11,788 bases of DNA. Origin: CAYSSG01 sp964433635. Its GTDB lineage: Bacteria > Atribacterota > Phoenicimicrobiia > Phoenicimicrobiales > Stramentimicrobiaceae. The stretch is from contig CAYSSG010000054.1 of assembly GCA_964433635.1 (NCBI GenBank), forward strand, positions 1 through 11,788, written 5' to 3'. The notes beneath the pieces are model-generated. The model saw nothing but the letters and a program-made list of their open reading frames with translations, was not told where the DNA came from and ran no database searches. Numbering within the stretch: position 1 is the first letter of the stretch; each line of letters starts with the position of its first letter. This document shows positions 1-6,612 of the stretch, in pieces. Both the position numbers and the translations under genes were made by a program.

Positions 1-13
1 ATTATTTTTAAGA

Positions 14-42
14 TTGAAAGATAAAAAGATACTAACTATACT
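14..42 (+). promoter_or_regulatory. Probable sigma-A-type promoter of the DUF1622 gene
   Basis: TTGAAA at 14-19 and TATACT at 37-42 are separated by 17 bases. Each hexamer is one mismatch from the TTGACA/TATAAT consensus. The only plus-strand gene begins about 45 bases downstream. The surrounding DNA is very AT-rich, which raises the chance of a coincidental match. No Fur-box-like palindrome is visible here. Confidence 0.5.
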
Positions 43-86
43 AATATTAAAGCAATTGACTTGTTTGAAAAAAGGAGTCTGTAATA

Positions 87-455
87 GTGATAAAACCAGC
101 ATTAATCATTTATATTGTTAACATGATTTCCACTATCATCGGTATTGTAGCAATATTAATTATTACCTGGGGCACTATTATTATCGTTATTGATTTAATC
201 AAATTAGAATTTAAGCGGTTTAAAGGGTTGAAACCGTATTATGAGCGTACGATACTGCGTCATCGTTTTGGCTCATACCTCTTACTGGGTTTAGAGTTTC
301 TGATTGCAGCTGATATTATACTTACCATTAGCCACCCAAGCCTGGAAGAAATTATTATCCTGGGCAGTATTGTCGGAATAAGGACAGTTATCAGCTACTT
401 TCTCGATAAGGAAATGGCCGATTCAGAAAAACCCGATCATCAAACCAAAAAATAA
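87..455 (+). CDS. DUF1622 family small membrane protein
   Basis: This 122-residue protein resembles the DUF1622 family, integral membrane proteins of unknown function. A long hydrophobic stretch at about residues 8-38 is followed by a basic cytoplasmic-looking loop (residues 40-60). The family-typical block LRHRFGSYLLLGLEFLIAAD (57-76) comes next, then a third hydrophobic segment at about 86-106 and a short charged tail. Three membrane helices are therefore likely. Translation is taken from GTG at 87 because AAAGGAG at 71-77 sits nine bases upstream; the first internal ATG would cut into the first hydrophobic segment. It converges on feoB, leaving only 22 bases between the stop codons, and has its own promoter, so it is probably unrelated to the iron genes. 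Family assignment is by recognition of the motif; the function is unknown. Confidence 0.85.
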   Translation: MIKPALIIYIVNMISTIIGIVAILIITWGTIIIVIDLIKLEFKRFKGLKPYYERTILRHRFGSYLLLGLEFLIAADIILTISHPSLEEIIILGSIVGIRTVISYFLDKEMADSEKPDHQTKK

Positions 456-477
456 CAAACATCGTCAATAAAACCTA

Positions 478-2388
478 TCAATAAACAAAACGGGTCATTG
501 TTGCTAATATAATAGAAATAAGAAAGGTAAAAATAATTGCGAATATAGTTCTTTTACTGCCGATTTCCTTGATTAGTACAGCGATAGTTGCCACACAAGG
601 CACATAAAAGAGAACAAAGATAGTAAAAGTCATGATCTGAGTTGGACTCATTACTGTGCTGATATCGCTAACCCCTAGAGCCTGAACTAACATAACCATA
701 GACAATTCTTTTCTGAGCACACCAAAGATTAATGTTACACCTACTGCTACCGGTAATCCTAACAATAAAGTAACAGGTGATACCAGTCGATTTATAAATT
801 CTTCCAAATGCCAGTGTTTTAATAAACTTAAAACAACGCTACCAATAATCAATAAAGGCCAGGCAAGGATGATAAATTCTTTCATCCTTAACCAGACTTT
901 AGAGAATAAAACTCTGAGGGAAGGAATGTGATAGGCAGGTATCTCCATAATCATTCCCGGCGTTACTTCCGGCATCAAACTGGAAAGAATTTTCCCGGAA
1001 ATTGCCAGTACAATAATATTGAGAACATAGACCAGCAAAGCAGCTCTGGGACCAATATAGAAGGCCACCAAACCAAAAATGATGGTCATTCGAGCTGCAC
1101 AGGGAATGATGGTAGTCAGGACAGAAGCAATAAAACGGTCTCTCTCTGACTCCAGAATCCGGGTGGCCATTACTGCGGGAACCGTACAACCATAACCCAG
1201 GATCAAGGGAATTATTGCTTTCCCATGAAGTCCAATACGATGAAGGAAGGAATCCATCAGGTATGCAATTCTGGGCAAATATCCAATATCTTCCAGAAAA
1301 GCCAAACCCAGTAAAAACGGGACAAGATAAGGCAGGACAATGGCAATGCCTCCGGCAAGACCCTGCAGTACCCCACTGATGATATGATAGAATAAAGAAT
1401 TTTCACCGAATCTGTCTTCCATATAGGGAAGAAATTGATAGAAAAAATCCAGTAAAGGCTCTTCCAGCAAATTCCCCACAAAGAAAACGAAATGAAAAAA
1501 CAGATAGAGAACAATCCCCAGGGAAAGATATCCCAAGACAGGATGCATTAAAACATTATCCAGATAATGACGTATCTCTATTTTAGGCTTAGAAAGAGTT
1601 ACCACTGATTCATAAAGATCCATCGATAAATGATGGCGTTCTGATGAGATAATCACATCTGAAGTTCGAGCACGACATTTTTCCAATTGATGCTGATATT
1701 TTTCCACAACTTTGATAAACTTGGGATCACCCTGTTGAATTTCGCTCATAAAATGCTGATCATTTTCCAGTAACTTGGTTGCCAGAAAACGGTCTGTAAT
1801 ATGAAATTTTTGAGTATAATTCTTTTCCTTGATATGCTCAGTTAGAAGTCGAATGACCTCTTCAACATCTTTGCTAAAAGTCAGATACTGACTTTTTACC
1901 GGATGCTGGGCTATTTGAAAAGACTTTTCAAATAATTGATTCATACCCCAGCCCTTATGGGCAACGGCTGTCACAATGGGAACATTTAACAGTTGGGATA
2001 ATTTGTCTGCATCAATGCTGATTCCTTTTCCTTCTGCCTCATCAATCATGTTAAGGCAGATAATGATGGGTAATTGCAGCTCTAACAACTGCAATGTCAA
2101 TTCCAGGCCTCTACCTAATAACGATGCATCAATGACGTTAATGACTACATCAATTTTTTCTCTAAGCAGATATTTTCTGGTTTCTAATTCAGCTAAATCA
2201 AAAGAGGTCAGTGAATAGCTGCCCGGTAAATCAACGATCTCGCTGGTTATCCCCGCAAAGTTCATTTTACTGATACTGTATTTCACCGTTTTCCCGGGAA
2301 AGTTTGAGGTAATTGCTTTATATCCGGCAACATGATTAAAGATGGTACTTTTCCCACAATTAGGTTGGCCGACTAAAACAATTTTCAT
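478..2388 (-). CDS. feoB: Ferrous iron transport protein B (FeoB), GTPase-permease
   Basis: FeoB is the inner-membrane Fe(II) transporter with a cytosolic G-domain. The N-terminus carries all G motifs: G1 GQPNCGKS (residues 7-14), a switch threonine near 34, G3 DLPG (53-56), G4 NMID (113-116) and a G5-like segment near 140-147. A helical regulatory region follows to about 270, then hydrophobic helices from about 281 to the end. The membrane part contains the conserved gate-domain cysteines in GYGCTVPAV (near 400), IPCAAR (near 429) and VPC (near 597). At 636 residues it is somewhat shorter than the roughly 700-770 of many FeoB proteins, but it runs through the last gate helices and does not look truncated. 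The start ATG overlaps the feoA stop by four bases (ATGA), so translation is probably coupled. It is the last gene of the fur-feoA-feoB operon and should be repressed by iron through the Fur box upstream of fur. Confidence 0.97.
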   Translation of the reverse strand: MKIVLVGQPNCGKSTIFNHVAGYKAITSNFPGKTVKYSISKMNFAGITSEIVDLPGSYSLTSFDLAELETRKYLLREKIDVVINVIDASLLGRGLELTLQLLELQLPIIICLNMIDEAEGKGISIDADKLSQLLNVPIVTAVAHKGWGMNQLFEKSFQIAQHPVKSQYLTFSKDVEEVIRLLTEHIKEKNYTQKFHITDRFLATKLLENDQHFMSEIQQGDPKFIKVVEKYQHQLEKCRARTSDVIISSERHHLSMDLYESVVTLSKPKIEIRHYLDNVLMHPVLGYLSLGIVLYLFFHFVFFVGNLLEEPLLDFFYQFLPYMEDRFGENSLFYHIISGVLQGLAGGIAIVLPYLVPFLLGLAFLEDIGYLPRIAYLMDSFLHRIGLHGKAIIPLILGYGCTVPAVMATRILESERDRFIASVLTTIIPCAARMTIIFGLVAFYIGPRAALLVYVLNIIVLAISGKILSSLMPEVTPGMIMEIPAYHIPSLRVLFSKVWLRMKEFIILAWPLLIIGSVVLSLLKHWHLEEFINRLVSPVTLLLGLPVAVGVTLIFGVLRKELSMVMLVQALGVSDISTVMSPTQIMTFTIFVLFYVPCVATIAVLIKEIGSKRTIFAIIFTFLISIILATMTRFVY

Positions 2389-2618
2389 GACTCTGCCTCT
2401 ACTAAAATATTAGCTGCAATCCCTCTCCCGAGGGCAACCAGATTTCCGTGAATGTTCACCAGGACAGGTCCTCTCATAAAACCGCTTTTTTGAAGTATCA
2501 TCCAATCGCCCGGATGTATTCCCAGACAACTTAATCTTTGTCTGATACCTAATCCGCCCCTGATGCGAATCACTTTGATTCTGGTCCCTGCCTTAACATC
2601 TGTTAAGCTGACTACCAT
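2385..2618 (-). CDS. feoA: Ferrous iron transport protein A (FeoA), SH3-like
   Basis: FeoA is a small cytosolic SH3-like partner required for FeoB-dependent Fe(II) uptake. This 77-residue protein has the usual length and pattern: an N-terminal beta-rich segment (residues 1-20), the glycine-rich RGGLGIRQRLSCLGIHPGD block (20-38), and a C-terminal RGPVLVNIHGNLVALGRGIA stretch with the family's final strand. The ATG at 2618 is preceded by AGAGG about ten bases upstream. It lies 14 bases after the fur stop and overlaps feoB by four bases, so the three genes form one transcription unit. Nothing is unusual about it. Confidence 0.95.
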   Translation of the reverse strand: MVVSLTDVKAGTRIKVIRIRGGLGIRQRLSCLGIHPGDWMILQKSGFMRGPVLVNIHGNLVALGRGIAANILVEAES

Positions 2619-2632
2619 GATGTATTAACCTC

Positions 2633-3103
2633 TTACTTTTTTTCTGGTTCGAATAATTGATTCTTCTTTTTTTGTTCCACCTGACATTCCTGACAATAAC
2701 CATTGATACCTAAACGGTGTTCAGTAGGTAAAAAATGGTATCTACGGCAAATCTCATCCTGTAATTTTTCTACCTCTTCATTATAAAATTCAATCATCTT
2801 GCCGCAATGAATACAGATCAGGTGATCATGGTGTTTTCTGTGATAGATTTTCTCATACACTATTCTCTCCCGGTAATGCAGTGTTTCCATAATCAGACCA
2901 CTATCAATTAATAAAGGAATTGTCCGGTATATTGTGGCAAGAGAAACATTGGATTTCTGATCTTTCAATTGCTGATATATCTCTTCTGCATCAAAATGAT
3001 CCTTCAGCACCACAAGGGATTGAATAATTTCCTTTCTTTCGGTAGTATACTTTAAGTTCTTTTCCCTTAAAAAATGTTTGAACTTATCTTCATAACTTGG
3101 CAA
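2633..3103 (-). CDS. fur: Fur-family ferric uptake regulator (Fur 1)
   Basis: This is a cytosolic, metal-dependent repressor of the Fur family, and probably a true Fur because it heads the feoAB operon behind a Fur box. Taking TTG at 3103 as start gives 156 residues. The winged helix-turn-helix includes VSLATIYRTIPLLIDSGL (about 53-70). The metal and dimerisation region carries HHDH (91-94), C97xxC100 and C137xxC140, the two CxxC pairs of structural-zinc Fur proteins. The open frame runs 12 codons further to TTG 3139, but that extension crosses the operator and the predicted transcription start. AGGAG (3111-3115) sits seven bases before TTG 3103. The lysine/glutamate-rich tail ends at TAA, 14 bases before feoA. 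PerR or Zur specificity cannot be excluded from sequence alone, but feo linkage favours iron. Confidence 0.93.
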   Translation of the reverse strand: MPSYEDKFKHFLREKNLKYTTERKEIIQSLVVLKDHFDAEEIYQQLKDQKSNVSLATIYRTIPLLIDSGLIMETLHYRERIVYEKIYHRKHHDHLICIHCGKMIEFYNEEVEKLQDEICRRYHFLPTEHRLGINGYCQECQVEQKKKNQLFEPEKK

Positions 3104-3110
3104 TTGACTA

Positions 3111-3115
3111 CTCCT
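3111..3115 (-). promoter_or_regulatory. Ribosome binding site that sets the Fur 1 start
   Basis: AGGAG reads on the minus strand, seven bases before TTG at 3103. No comparable purine-rich site precedes TTG 3139 or ATG 3133, both of which fall in the operator. This site is the main reason for the shorter Fur 1 start. Confidence 0.75.
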
Positions 3116-3119
3116 ATTG

Positions 3120-3142
3120 TAATTGAAAATCATTCTCAATTA
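3120..3142. promoter_or_regulatory. Fur box operator of fur-feoA-feoB
   Basis: A 23-bp inverted repeat is centred on 3131, with a single mismatched pair. Its core TGAAAATCATTCTCA (3124-3138) fits the classical 7-1-7 Fur box TGATAATnATTATCA with two differences, one in each arm. It lies immediately downstream of the predicted -10 hexamer and covers the expected transcription start, the usual place for a repressor to block RNA polymerase. Autoregulation of fur together with feoAB is the simplest reading. Confidence 0.88.
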
Positions 3143-3143
3143 T

Positions 3144-3171
3144 ATTTTAATATGGAATCCTGGTTTGTCAA
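3144..3171 (-). promoter_or_regulatory. Promoter of fur-feoA-feoB
   Basis: On the minus strand, a perfect TTGACA (3166-3171) and TAAAAT (3144-3149) are separated by 16 bases. Transcription should begin near 3137, inside the Fur box, giving a leader of about 34 bases to TTG 3103. The same hexamer pair with a 17-base spacer occurs at the second Fur-family gene. Confidence 0.8.
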
Positions 3172-3264
3172 GCTAAAATAAGAGAAAAGGGGGAAATCAT
3201 TTCTTATTATGCCAGTATCTTTTTGACTTCAATGGTCTTGAGTCATGCTGTATTTTCTATCCGT

Positions 3265-3723
3265 TTATTTTTTTATGGTGAAGAATTTCATGTGGGCTAA
3301 TAATTGACAGAAATTGTCTATATCCTGATCAGGAATGCGAAATAGATGGGAAATGCATTGACAATCAGAAGAACCAAATCCCTTTTGGGCCGGAATGCAG
3401 GCTTCACTTTGAGCCAATACCCGGGCGACACAACACTCACAGGGAATTTGATGAATCCAGATTTCCTTAATGACGGAAGGGATGGGATCACTCAAAAGAT
3501 AATCTATATGCCAGAACTTATTCTTTTGCCTCCTTAAATGCCTCTTCAGTCGCTTATCGATCCATTTTTTTGCCGTTCCTACATACAGATAATAGCCTTC
3601 ATTGAAATGGTTCCAACCAAGTTTTCCGATGAGCAGATATTGGGGTTGACAGAGGTGAATCAGCAGAATATATGTACTACCGGCTATATGATCAACAGAA
3701 AAATCTGCGAGTTCATTCTTCAT
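3265..3723 (-). CDS. DUF123 (GIY-YIG-like) domain protein
   Basis: This stand-alone 152-residue protein matches the DUF123 family. That domain is related to GIY-YIG nucleases and is also found fused to endonuclease III-like proteins in archaea and some bacteria. Visible landmarks are STYILL (16-21), GYYLYVGTAKK (43-53), the basic KRLKRHLRR (57-65), WHIDYLL (71-77), ECCVARVLAQSEACI (96-110) and the signature GFGSSDCQCISHLF (115-128). The nuclease activity is not demonstrated for the family as a whole, so a DNA-processing role is only inferred. Its ATG lies inside the end of the DUF89 gene (11-base overlap) and no strong ribosome site precedes it, so translation is probably coupled. It ends the long minus-strand operon; a 161-bp gap then separates it from the Fur 1 start. 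Confidence 0.9.
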   Translation of the reverse strand: MKNELADFSVDHIAGSTYILLIHLCQPQYLLIGKLGWNHFNEGYYLYVGTAKKWIDKRLKRHLRRQKNKFWHIDYLLSDPIPSVIKEIWIHQIPCECCVARVLAQSEACIPAQKGFGSSDCQCISHLFRIPDQDIDNFCQLLAHMKFFTIKK

Positions 3724-4657
3724 GTCTTATCTTATCTGTACTTTCCGTTATTGGAACGGGTACCCCTTTCTCTCTTGAGCCATCTTCCAGAATAAAATCT
3801 CCGACATGACATTCCAGGTGACTGGCAATGACCGGGCATTTGGCAATTAATAAAAAAAATACAGGATTAGTTTCACCAGAAAGCGCCTCATAATTACCCT
3901 GTCCCTTACTGATAATCAGCTGTGCATCATTAAAAATCCGTATAAATTCAGGAGAACAATATTTTAAGACAACGCCGGGAGCATCTGCACCGCAGGAAAT
4001 AATATTGGCATATTGGTTAATGCCACAGAAAATAGCATCATCAACCAGGGCATCATTCAATGCCGGTTTTCCTTTCACAACATAAATGACTGTCTTGTGA
4101 TAGTCATTTACCAGATGTTCTATTAAAATGCGGTCAAATACGATTTCTCCTGCATTATCAGCCAGATAAAGCACTGAATCAGCCTCTGATAAATGCTTTT
4201 TAAAAGCCGTATAATTAAAATGATCCGAATTACTTGTGGCAATTGTGTCAAAATCACTATTTAACAGCCTAACCATCTCATTATAAATTAATTCCTTATC
4301 TTTACCCTGTATCCCAAAATCAATAATATTGCCAATGATGGCTAATCTGATAGCTGTTAGAAGCGGATCTGCTGCATCCCTTACCTTGATCTTCATCTGG
4401 GGATATATCCTCAAAGCAGTCTTATTGCATCCTTCTTTTATCTCTTTATAGGGATCTTTTTTGCCGGTAACCTTACTGACCATGGCATAGATTTCCCTTC
4501 CCATCTCTGCAGGGGTGGTATCCAGGGAAAAAGAAGGAATCAATTCGGACAGGCAATTTAATACCTCTCTTTGAATATCCTCGTTGACACCGGATATCCG
4601 GGCTGCCTTCAGTGCCTGAAGATACAAACAGGGGATACAATCCAAATAACTCCTCAT
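3713..4657 (-). CDS. DUF89 / ARMT1-like metal-dependent phosphatase-like protein
   Basis: This 314-residue protein belongs to the DUF89 (damage-control phosphatase, AF1104-like) family. Characterised members are metal-dependent phosphatases on damaged or over-reactive phosphometabolites. The N-terminus has the CIPC motif (residues 7-10), found in the prokaryotic subgroup. The hallmark DNAGE (167-171) supplies the Asp-Asn metal ligands, followed by VVKGKPALNDA (193-203) and SKGQGNYEAL (250-259), all expected active-site blocks. The ATG at 4657 is preceded by AAGGAG six bases upstream, and that site overlaps the stop codon of the four-Cys gene, so the two are tightly coupled. The C-terminal end overlaps the DUF123 gene. 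The substrate cannot be read from the sequence; a house-cleaning role for a phosphorylated metabolite is inference from the family. Confidence 0.92.
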   Translation of the reverse strand: MRSYLDCIPCLYLQALKAARISGVNEDIQREVLNCLSELIPSFSLDTTPAEMGREIYAMVSKVTGKKDPYKEIKEGCNKTALRIYPQMKIKVRDAADPLLTAIRLAIIGNIIDFGIQGKDKELIYNEMVRLLNSDFDTIATSNSDHFNYTAFKKHLSEADSVLYLADNAGEIVFDRILIEHLVNDYHKTVIYVVKGKPALNDALVDDAIFCGINQYANIISCGADAPGVVLKYCSPEFIRIFNDAQLIISKGQGNYEALSGETNPVFFLLIAKCPVIASHLECHVGDFILEDGSREKGVPVPITESTDKIRHEE

Positions 4658-4667
4658 TACTTACTCC

Positions 4668-4910
4668 TTAATGGTTTATAAATTTAGCATCAGTGTCAAA
4701 ATCTTTTCGAAGAAGATGCACATCAATTGATCCATCGGGTAGCATGTTATTGGGATGATATTGTCCTTTTTCCTGCATCTTTCTCCGTACGCAATACTCA
4801 TCATCAGATTTACAGTAATGTTCCACCCACTTTTTATCAATCAAACCCTGTGCAGTCAAATCCTTGATAGGGCAAACAGAAAACCAATCGCAAGTTTTCT
4901 TCTCTCTCAT
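4668..4910 (-). CDS. Small four-cysteine protein, function unknown
   Basis: I do not recognise a named family. From ATG 4910 the product is 80 residues with four cysteines in two pairs, CDWFSVC (7-13) and CKSDDEYC (33-40). A conserved-looking tail EKGQYHPNNMLPDGSID (47-63) follows. The arrangement could bind zinc or an iron-sulfur cluster, but this is inference. No signal peptide or membrane segment is visible. The open frame extends 20 codons further to ATG 4970, but no ribosome site precedes that ATG, whereas AGAGGGG lies seven bases before ATG 4910 and a promoter-like pair sits inside the extension. The stop TAA forms part of the ribosome site for the DUF89 gene, so the two are certainly expressed together. 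Real gene: likely; exact start: moderate certainty. Confidence 0.78.
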   Translation of the reverse strand: MREKKTCDWFSVCPIKDLTAQGLIDKKWVEHYCKSDDEYCVRRKMQEKGQYHPNNMLPDGSIDVHLLRKDFDTDAKFINH

Positions 4911-4917
4911 CACCATT

Positions 4918-4924
4918 CCCCTCT
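4918..4924 (-). promoter_or_regulatory. Ribosome binding site favouring start at 4910
   Basis: AGAGGGG on the minus strand is seven bases before ATG 4910. It lies too close (one base) to the alternative ATG at 4916. The longer frame's ATG 4970 has only a pyrimidine-mixed leader, so 4910 is preferred. Confidence 0.55.
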
Positions 4925-4954
4925 GCTCTTTATATGTCTTTCTATCCTTAAACC

Positions 4955-4982
4955 ATGATATGTATTCCATTCAGGTTATCAA
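4955..4982 (-). promoter_or_regulatory. Possible internal promoter before the four-Cys gene
   Basis: TTGATA (4977-4982) and TATCAT (4955-4960) are 16 bases apart on the minus strand, each one mismatch from consensus. A transcript from here would start near 4948, upstream of ATG 4910 but downstream of ATG 4970. It could give the last three genes of the operon independent expression. Such matches are common in AT-rich DNA, so confidence is limited. Confidence 0.35.
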
Positions 4983-5019
4983 TAGAAGAGGCGAATATTC
5001 TTCAGCATATCTTGTGCTA

Positions 5020-5889
5020 TCACTCGATTTGAGAAAGAATGGATTGTACTATTCTCTCAAAAGCTTGACCCGTTTCACTTTCTCTATGGTTCGATATAAA
5101 TGGCTGACCCTGATCCGCAGAACAGACCATTTGCACATCGATGGGTATTGCTCCCAAAAAAGGTACCTTAAAATCCCTGGCTGCTTTTTCTCCTCCACCG
5201 GTCATAAACAAATCAATCTTCGTACCACAGTGGGGACAACGAAATCCACTCATATTTTCAATAATTCCTAAAATGGGAATATGAATATCTCTTAGAAATT
5301 GAATACACTTTCTTGAATCAGATAGGGCAATCTCCTGGGGAGTCGTCACAATCACGCCTCCGTCTAACTCGGGTATAAGCTGGCAGACAGAAAGTGGCTC
5401 ATCGCCGGTACCGGGAGGAGAATCAATGATCAAGAAATCAAGCCGACCCCATTTTACCTCAGCTAAAAATTGTTTGATTGCTATTCCTTTCAAGGGTCCT
5501 CTCCATACCAGCGGTGTATCAGGGGATTCTATCAACAATGCCATGGAAACAGCTGATAGATTTTCTCTAACCTGTACTGGATTAATCAGTCCATTATCTC
5601 CAGTCAATTTTTCCCCTTCTAACCCTAACATCCTGGCTATGGATGGTCCGTGCAAATCAGCATCCAGCAAACCAACCTGATAACCTTTTTCAGCCAGAGC
5701 ACAGGATAAATTAACGGCAACTGAACTTTTTCCGACACCTCCTTTATTTGATAAAACTAATATTTTATGTTTAACATCAGCCATATTCTGTTTTAATTTC
5801 CGGGTCATTTCCTGATTAGCCTGTTCTCTGCTCCTTTTCATCTCTTCTCGAAACTGATCCTGTTTAACTTCTGTATTCACTTTATGCAC
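5020..5889 (-). CDS. Mrp/NBP35-type P-loop ATPase, Fe-S cluster carrier
   Basis: Mrp/ApbC proteins are cytosolic ATPases that carry and transfer Fe-S clusters as dimers. This 289-residue protein has the deviant Walker A SNKGGVGKSS (47-56), LLDADLHGPS (74-83), WRGPLKG (129-135), Walker B DFLIIDSPPGTGDE (151-164) and the family's cluster-binding CPHC (C218, C221) in ENMSGFRCPHCG. It lacks the N-terminal FSCA/DUF59 domain of many bacterial Mrp proteins. Instead about 40 highly charged residues, probably helical, precede the ATPase core. The GTG start at 5889 is preceded by AGAGG about ten bases upstream; a second GTG three codons in is possible. It follows the NifX-like and zinc-ribbon genes after a 74-base gap with no visible terminator. 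Mrp beside NifX-domain proteins recalls the orange-protein genes of Desulfovibrio. Confidence 0.95.
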   Translation of the reverse strand: MHKVNTEVKQDQFREEMKRSREQANQEMTRKLKQNMADVKHKILVLSNKGGVGKSSVAVNLSCALAEKGYQVGLLDADLHGPSIARMLGLEGEKLTGDNGLINPVQVRENLSAVSMALLIESPDTPLVWRGPLKGIAIKQFLAEVKWGRLDFLIIDSPPGTGDEPLSVCQLIPELDGGVIVTTPQEIALSDSRKCIQFLRDIHIPILGIIENMSGFRCPHCGTKIDLFMTGGGEKAARDFKVPFLGAIPIDVQMVCSADQGQPFISNHRESETGQAFERIVQSILSQIE

Positions 5890-5963
5890 AATGATACAAC
5901 CTCTACTATTCTATTTTTTTCAAACGAACTGATGGCATGAATCTATGATAAGTCATCACGACA

Positions 5964-6194
5964 CTATTCTCTTACCATCAAAGAACCACATTTAGGACAT
6001 TTGATCTGGGTACATGGCACTCCCGGATTATGGGGTGCAATCGTTCCACAGGAAGGACATACACATTGCCCTCCGGGTCCAGCTCCGCTACCCAATCTTC
6101 CGGTAGGTATCTGTCCTCTTCCTTGTCCTCTGCCTAATCCTCTACCGGTTCTTGGCCCCTGACCTCTCGGTCCTGTTCCGTCTCCTCTAGGCAT
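5964..6194 (-). CDS. Gly/Arg-rich DUF5320-like protein with C-terminal zinc ribbon
   Basis: This 76-residue protein starts with MPRGDGTGPRGQGPRTGRG, the opening typical of DUF5320-type proteins, then continues as Gly/Arg/Gln low-complexity sequence to about residue 42. The C-terminal half has six cysteines (44, 46, 49, 61, 66, 69) in a CVCPSCG ... CTQIKCPKCG pattern that looks like a zinc ribbon or another metal-binding knuckle. The function of this family is unknown. The ATG at 6194 overlaps the end of the upstream NifX-like gene by eight bases. GGGAGGTGA, inside that gene's last codons, gives an excellent ribosome site five bases away. Very close coupling with two NifX-like proteins and Mrp suggests a part in metal or cofactor handling. 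A nucleic-acid-binding role for the RG-rich half is another possibility. Confidence 0.87.
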   Translation of the reverse strand: MPRGDGTGPRGQGPRTGRGLGRGQGRGQIPTGRLGSGAGPGGQCVCPSCGTIAPHNPGVPCTQIKCPKCGSLMVRE

Positions 6195-6597
6195 CTACTT
6201 CACCTCCCTTATTAAAATGTGTGGAATGATGATCCTCTTTTTCAATTCCATATCCTTTTCCTGCTCCTGGCTGACAATGAGAATCTCCTTCTTCTAACTG
6301 CCCTTGAATGTATTTCTCAACAACCTCATCTATTTCGCCGGTGACGCCAATAATCGGTCTTATTCCTTTTTCAGCAAAAAGATCGATTGCCCTTCTTCCC
6401 ATACCTCCACAGATAATCGCCTGCACACCTTTTTGAGCAAGAAACTCCGGCAAAAAACCGGTACGATGACCGGGATTAGCCATTTCTTCTTTACGGACTA
6501 CTTTGGAGTTGTCCACCTCTATGATGATAAAAGAAGGGCAACGACCAAAATGATCCGATACATATCTTCCATCGGCGGAAATTGCAATTTTCTCCAT
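6187..6597 (-). CDS. NifX/MTH1175-like protein (second copy, His/Cys tail)
   Basis: This 136-residue protein carries the dinitrogenase iron-molybdenum cofactor (NifX/NafY) fold. Landmarks are MEKIAISADG (1-10), DHFGRCPSF (15-23), the metal-ligand-like NPGHRTGFLPEFL (41-53), IICGGMGRRA (61-70) and GIRPIIGVTGEIDEVV (78-93). Past the usual domain end it has a tail with C108, the glycine block GAGKGYG (111-117) and a histidine cluster (H123, H124, H127) that could bind metal. In the wider family these domains bind or traffic metal clusters; no nif genes are present here, so nitrogen fixation is not implied. The ATG at 6597 has GAGG five bases upstream. The gap to the preceding NifX-like gene is 15 bases, and the end overlaps the zinc-ribbon gene. 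Confidence 0.92.
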   Translation of the reverse strand: MEKIAISADGRYVSDHFGRCPSFIIIEVDNSKVVRKEEMANPGHRTGFLPEFLAQKGVQAIICGGMGRRAIDLFAEKGIRPIIGVTGEIDEVVEKYIQGQLEEGDSHCQPGAGKGYGIEKEDHHSTHFNKGGEVDA

Positions 6598-6612
6598 CTT
6601 AACCTCACAATT

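Noticed and set aside
431..495. ACCCG ... CGGGT inverted repeat between the DUF1622 and feoB ends
   Set aside because: The arms are only five bases and about 55 bases apart, without a T-run; not a credible terminator.
928..1149. Plus-strand frame inside feoB rich in Asn, Ser and Gly
   Set aside because: Antisense to the conserved gate region of FeoB; the composition simply mirrors hydrophobic codons on the other strand.
3224..3245. Imperfect hairpin TGACT-CAA / TTG-AGTCA downstream of the DUF123 gene
   Set aside because: The stem is short with a bulge, and on the minus strand it is followed by an A-run rather than a T-run, so it does not support an intrinsic terminator.
4864..5271. Plus-strand open frame of 135 codons across the four-Cys and Mrp genes
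   Set aside because: It lies antisense to two well-supported genes, shows no recognisable domain and has no ribosome site; it is a shadow frame.
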